A DNA stretch of 64,000 nt from Daucus carota subsp. sativus (Eukaryota > Streptophyta > Magnoliopsida > Apiales > Apiaceae): positions 43,823,454-43,887,453 of the forward strand of contig NC_030389.2 in the NCBI RefSeq assembly GCF_001625215.2. Reading direction: 5' to 3'. Below are positions 60,211-64,000 of the stretch, in pieces (positions within the stretch are counted from its first letter, which is position 1; each line of letters opens with the position of its first letter). The notes under the pieces are model-generated. The model did not search any database. It saw only the letters and a program-made list of their open reading frames with translations, and had not been told where the DNA came from. The translations under genes and the position numbers were made by a program.

Positions 60211-61720
60211 TCAGAAGCAACTGTAGTTAGTGGAGAGAGAGATATGAGAGAGAGTGAGGAGAGAGGGAGAGAGAGAGAGAGATGGTGGGGCTGGAGAGTT
60301 CTGTAGAGGGAGGTTTTGAAGAAGCTGTTTGTTTAAAGGAGAGTTTGCCTGGTGGAAAGCTTGGACAAAAGGGTAAGAAAAGCTGGACTTTTTAATGTAT
60401 TGTTATGCAATAGTGGATTCTTGCAGCTTGAGTTGAGTGAATAATGTACACATAGAATGCATTCATTTGTTGAATGCCCTCTTTGTTATTTTGACTATGG
60501 AGACAAATGGAATTTGAATCATAAGGTGACCAAGGACCAAGTAATTTACACATGAGCTTGAGGCCTTGAAGTTCTCTTTTAAATAACCAGCTTCTCCGTT
60601 TTCCTGAATTATATATATTAAATAATAAAAGATGGAAACATGACATGTTAATGTTTTTGTAATAGTTTTATAATTTAATTTTAAGATTTATTTTTTGAAT
60701 AAAATTAAAAAAAATAAATTATAAAATTATATTTTATATGAACATTAAAGTATATGCCGAACCGTGAAAAACGTGTAGAAACATAGGGACGGAGCGAGTA
60801 TTAGATAGGGATGAGTTGCACAACTTTTGGCAACTCAGTGTTGGAATAATCTCCGACTTATTTAAATTTTTTTATTAATTTTAAATATATTTTATCGATT
60901 TATCGATTAAACTCTGATTTAACTAAAGTTTTCTGATTTATTGAAAATTTCCGTTAATGCAAACACGGAATGGAGCTCAGAGCTTTGTAAACGAATAATA
61001 AACCATATTATTATGATATAAATACGTATATATAGCGTAAGCATTGATGTAAATACCTTTTGCTACTTTACTACTCACAGAATCCATCTTTAGGCTTTTC
61101 CTCCTCTGATTAGTGAGACTAATGCTCAAGTCAAATAAGAAGCTAATCAAATTACCTTTACAATCAATAAAATATTAGTACTAATCCGATAGTGATTGGA
61201 CTTTATTAAATTCACTAATCTTAAAAATTGACCATTAAACGAAGCTTACAAAGAACTACAATACTTATACCAAACGACAAACAAGAAACTCACACATTGT
61301 GCAAAACGGCAATGTTATCATCAACTTCTAAGATTTATAGCATTGCGGCAAATTAGATTAATCACTAAATGACAAGGGAGGAAGAAAGAAATTAACGAGG
61401 TGATGGGCCACTTAATCAAGTTTAATGAGGGATTAGTGAGTTGAAAATCTGTCATTTAACAGCTTGTAGATTAGATTAAGTTTTGCCTAGGAAAAATCAT
61501 TAGGAGGATAGTCAATTCTTATAGAATATTTGGACTGCACCAAATTTGGTTTAGTTTAAAGATGAAATTAATCTTGGATTACTTGTTTGTTGCATTTAAG
61601 TGGCATACTTATTTGTTGCCTTTAAGTGTCATTGTATTCTTTGGAATTTATTTTTATGTCCATGGATAAATTGTTGTTTTAATTCAAAGTCTTGCTCCCT
61701 TGCTTCTTAGTTTTTCACAC
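60211..61720. other. AGO7 upstream region
   Basis: It probably contains the AGO7 promoter. TAGGGACGGAGCGAGTA at about 60785-60801 is a lone Stowaway-type end without a partner. No gene is seen. Confidence 0.5.
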
Positions 61721-61890
61721 TTTTTTTTTTTTTACAAATATGACTTATAACTTTACAAATGAGTATCTGTTCTATAAAACTCTCGGGGTGAGCCAGGGTC
61801 GAACCCAGGACTTAGGACGGCAGAGGAGCTTCCCAGGACTTGGGACGACAGAGGATAAGCTCTTCACCACTGAGCTATCCAACCGTGCTC
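61721..61890 (-). mobile_element. tRNA-derived SINE
   Basis: Read on the minus strand, the A box TAGCTCAGTGG (61877-61867) and the B box GGGTTCGACCC (61806-61796) form a Pol III type 2 promoter. A 3' body follows, ending in a poly(A) run (T on the plus strand, 61721-61733). The A-to-B distance is stretched by a tandem copy of about 28 bp (CCCAGGACTT-GGACG-CAGAGGA, 61804-61862). It is not a functional tRNA because no cloverleaf closes. Target duplication not found. Confidence 0.7.
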
Positions 61891-62690
61891 TTTGTTTTTA
61901 ATTATATATATTTAAAACTAATTTTTGTATAAAATTCATACGTGCGACAGAAGTCTGTTAAAATATACGAGTCACGATAAATTGAAGCAATTTTATAAAA
62001 AAAATTAGTTAAATATACGAGTCACGAAAAATTGAAGTAATCTTATAAAATAAAGTTTTTATTATTAAATTAAGTAATTTTATAAAATAAGTCTATTACA
62101 GCAGACTCGAGCCGGGAATAACATACGTATGTCATGGAGCCGAGCCGGAGTGGCAGGGTCAAAAGATGAGTGAAATGGACAAAATTATATGCAATCTATT
62201 ATAGTGAAGTGTGAACCTGCAAAATGCACATTACAGACTATCAGAGAGCATTAGCTTTCTTTCTGACTCCCAAGTATAATAGACTTTTAGTAATCAAAAG
62301 GAATTATAATTCACACACTATCAGTCTCAGTCCACTTTCTTTAAGCTCAATCCCCAATGCCAAACTCAAGATCTTGGCATACACTACTCAAAAGATTCCT
62401 CAAGATCATCACAATCATCTTCACAAACAAAACATAAGCATCTAATCTTCTTTGTGTCTAAGTTAAACCTTTCCCCTTCATCTACACATACAAATAATCT
62501 ACTTTTGGGCTTTTAGCCTCCCTTTTGCCTCATCTTTTGTCAACATGCTTGAATAGTAAATTGGGAGGATAAGAAGCATGTAGGGGTCATATTCATGCAC
62601 CTAAAAAAAAGATGGGATTTTTTATATCTTTTAGAATTACTACCTATCTAGGAATATGTGACAAACTAAACACGAGATCAGTTGGGCAGC
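61891..62690. other. Intergenic, no supported gene
   Basis: It has a short duplicated stretch near 61958-62050 (ATACGAGTCACGA-AAATTGAAG). Otherwise nothing. Confidence 0.45.
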
Positions 62691-63190
62691 CAAGAAGATG
62701 AGCCGCACTACTGCCGCCGGCCAACCGACACCGCTCCGACGGCCTCTACCAGAACAGCCCCTCTCTCTCTACTGTTCAAGCCCACCACCGCCTTGCACCA
62801 CTCCGCTCGCGGCGTTCGCCGGCGTTAGCCGCCGGACGATGCTCCGCCCTCCCTCCTGCCACACCCAAACTCAAGACTTCCATACCAATCTTCAACAGAA
62901 GCCAATTACAATTTTATTCAAAATTCCAAATTTTAAGTATATTTATACATATAACCCTAATTATATCTAGGAAACGGATTAGAGCATTTTTAAACAAACA
63001 TGGTGCAAATGTTCAAATCCATCCCATCATCTCATCCATGCTCGGGCGATCCCGTTCAAGTTATCGCCGCTCCCGGACTCTCCGAGATTGATTTCAGGCA
63101 CACTACCGACAAAACTCGTGGTCTTTCACTTCCTCTTCGAACCTCCCCCTCTCATGTTGGCAGATACGTACTAATACTAAATCTCTCTAC
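62691..63190 (+). other. GC-richer segment with short open frames, nature unknown
   Basis: Two short frames (62698-62970 and 63000-63359), Pro/Ser/Arg-rich at the start, lie in sequence markedly richer in GC than its surroundings. They match no family I recognise. It could be the leader region of a gene running beyond the window, or the inside of a transposon. I do not call a CDS. Confidence 0.3.
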
Positions 63191-64000
63191 TGATTCACAC
63201 ACTCACACACAGATTCTTTGTTCTTATTATGCTACAACTTGTGTTATTGTGTCTGTTCTGTGTGAAACCAACTTCATTTGGTATGTAATCTCTTGTCTGT
63301 ATTCTGATGATGCAACCCTTTTTTCTTTTATCATATATTTCTGTTTCTTTTCTTTTTAACTGATTCAGATTATTGTTGTTTGTATTGTTTGTAAGAAAAT
63401 TGAAATCTTATTTCTTTTTAATTGATTTTTTACTGTTTGTGTGAATTTGTGTGAATTAGGTTTTTGATTTATCATTTAGATGTGATTTATGTTTTCGATT
63501 TCTTATAAATCACAATATGTTAGAACTATGTAACATCTTGGTCGGTGGTGGTGCTGGTGGTGTAGCGGTGGTTGTACCGGCGGCTGAATCCGTTACGTTT
63601 TTGAATTCATAATTATTATGAATATGATTTTTAGACTATAATTCTATTTTTAAATTGGATTGGCTTTAATTACGGGATCCGTTTTGTTGACTATTTATTA
63701 TTTGTCTCTATTAGCATTAATTTGAATAGCTACATTTTAAATTATAATTGTGATTGGATAAATACTTTTTATGAATATTCAGTACCATTTATGAGAGTCA
63801 TTAAGAATGACTTTATCGTGCCTTTAATGGCTTCTTTGTGCCGTTGATGGCTTTTTGTTCCACTTATGGATGCCATTTTTATGGCTTTGTTTACCATTTT
63901 GTAGATCATTATATTTAATATATTTAATTACGTTTTAAACTTTGTTTTATTCTTCACTTAAATTTTTAATTTTCATGTGTCTAACCAAAGGATTATCCTT
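63191..64000. other. Window end, no supported gene
   Basis: T-rich, intron-like sequence, then a GGTGGTGGTGCTGGTGG patch at about 63546 and repeated TTTATGGC/GTGCC words (63780-63900). No splice model could be closed within the window. Confidence 0.35.

Noticed and set aside
1..64000. CRISPR arrays, bacterial operons, or organellar insert
   Set aside because: No regularly spaced repeats of that kind; the genes are spliced plant nuclear genes.

Overview
The window is nuclear DNA of a flowering plant. Its genes are split by GT-AG introns, the intergenic DNA is AT-rich, and it is dense in plant-type class II transposons (Stowaway, Harbinger-like, hAT, Mutator-like, Helitron). A dicot is likely from protein similarity, but I cannot name the species. 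I joined the exons by hand, and in every multi-exon model the phases agree and the product has the length expected for its family.

Genes in order: BUB3.3-like WD40 checkpoint protein (+, 1311-9080, 9 exons); eIF5A (+, 10993-12889, 5 exons); isopentenyl phosphate kinase IPK (-, 14467-20259, 12 exons); a Mutator-like element (23311-29456) carrying its transposase and a small GRF zinc-finger membrane protein; a single-exon FAF-domain protein (-, 33129-33539); a 5' fragment of a second IPK copy (34326-34836, pseudogene); TFIIIA (-, 35835-38520) with a probable 5S-rRNA-mimic alternative exon in one intron; a DHHC protein S-acyltransferase (+, 44539-49631, 9 exons); and AGO7 (-, 56367-60106, 3 exons). 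As I recall, BUB3.3, eIF5A, the DHHC enzyme and AGO7 have Arabidopsis counterparts close together on chromosome 1 (At1g69400 to At1g69440). The window therefore looks like a conserved microsyntenic block, expanded here by IPK, FAF, TFIIIA and many transposons.

Transposon landscape: seven elements with TA ends or Stowaway-type termini; two Harbinger-like MITEs with 3-bp target duplications; two hAT-like elements with exact 8-bp duplications; one 6.1-kb two-gene Mutator-like element with a perfect 10-bp duplication; a 1.6-kb near-perfect foldback ending about 80 bp upstream of the IPK start codon; two Helitron candidates; and a tRNA-derived SINE. The most interesting points are the intact Mutator-like element with its GRF membrane protein, the TFIIIA riboregulator together with an in-frame zinc-finger duplication in the same gene, and the foldback/IPK/pseudogene arrangement.

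The genes do not form one pathway. They are housekeeping or developmental: spindle checkpoint, translation, isoprenoid phosphate metabolism, 5S rRNA transcription, protein palmitoylation, and ta-siRNA biogenesis.
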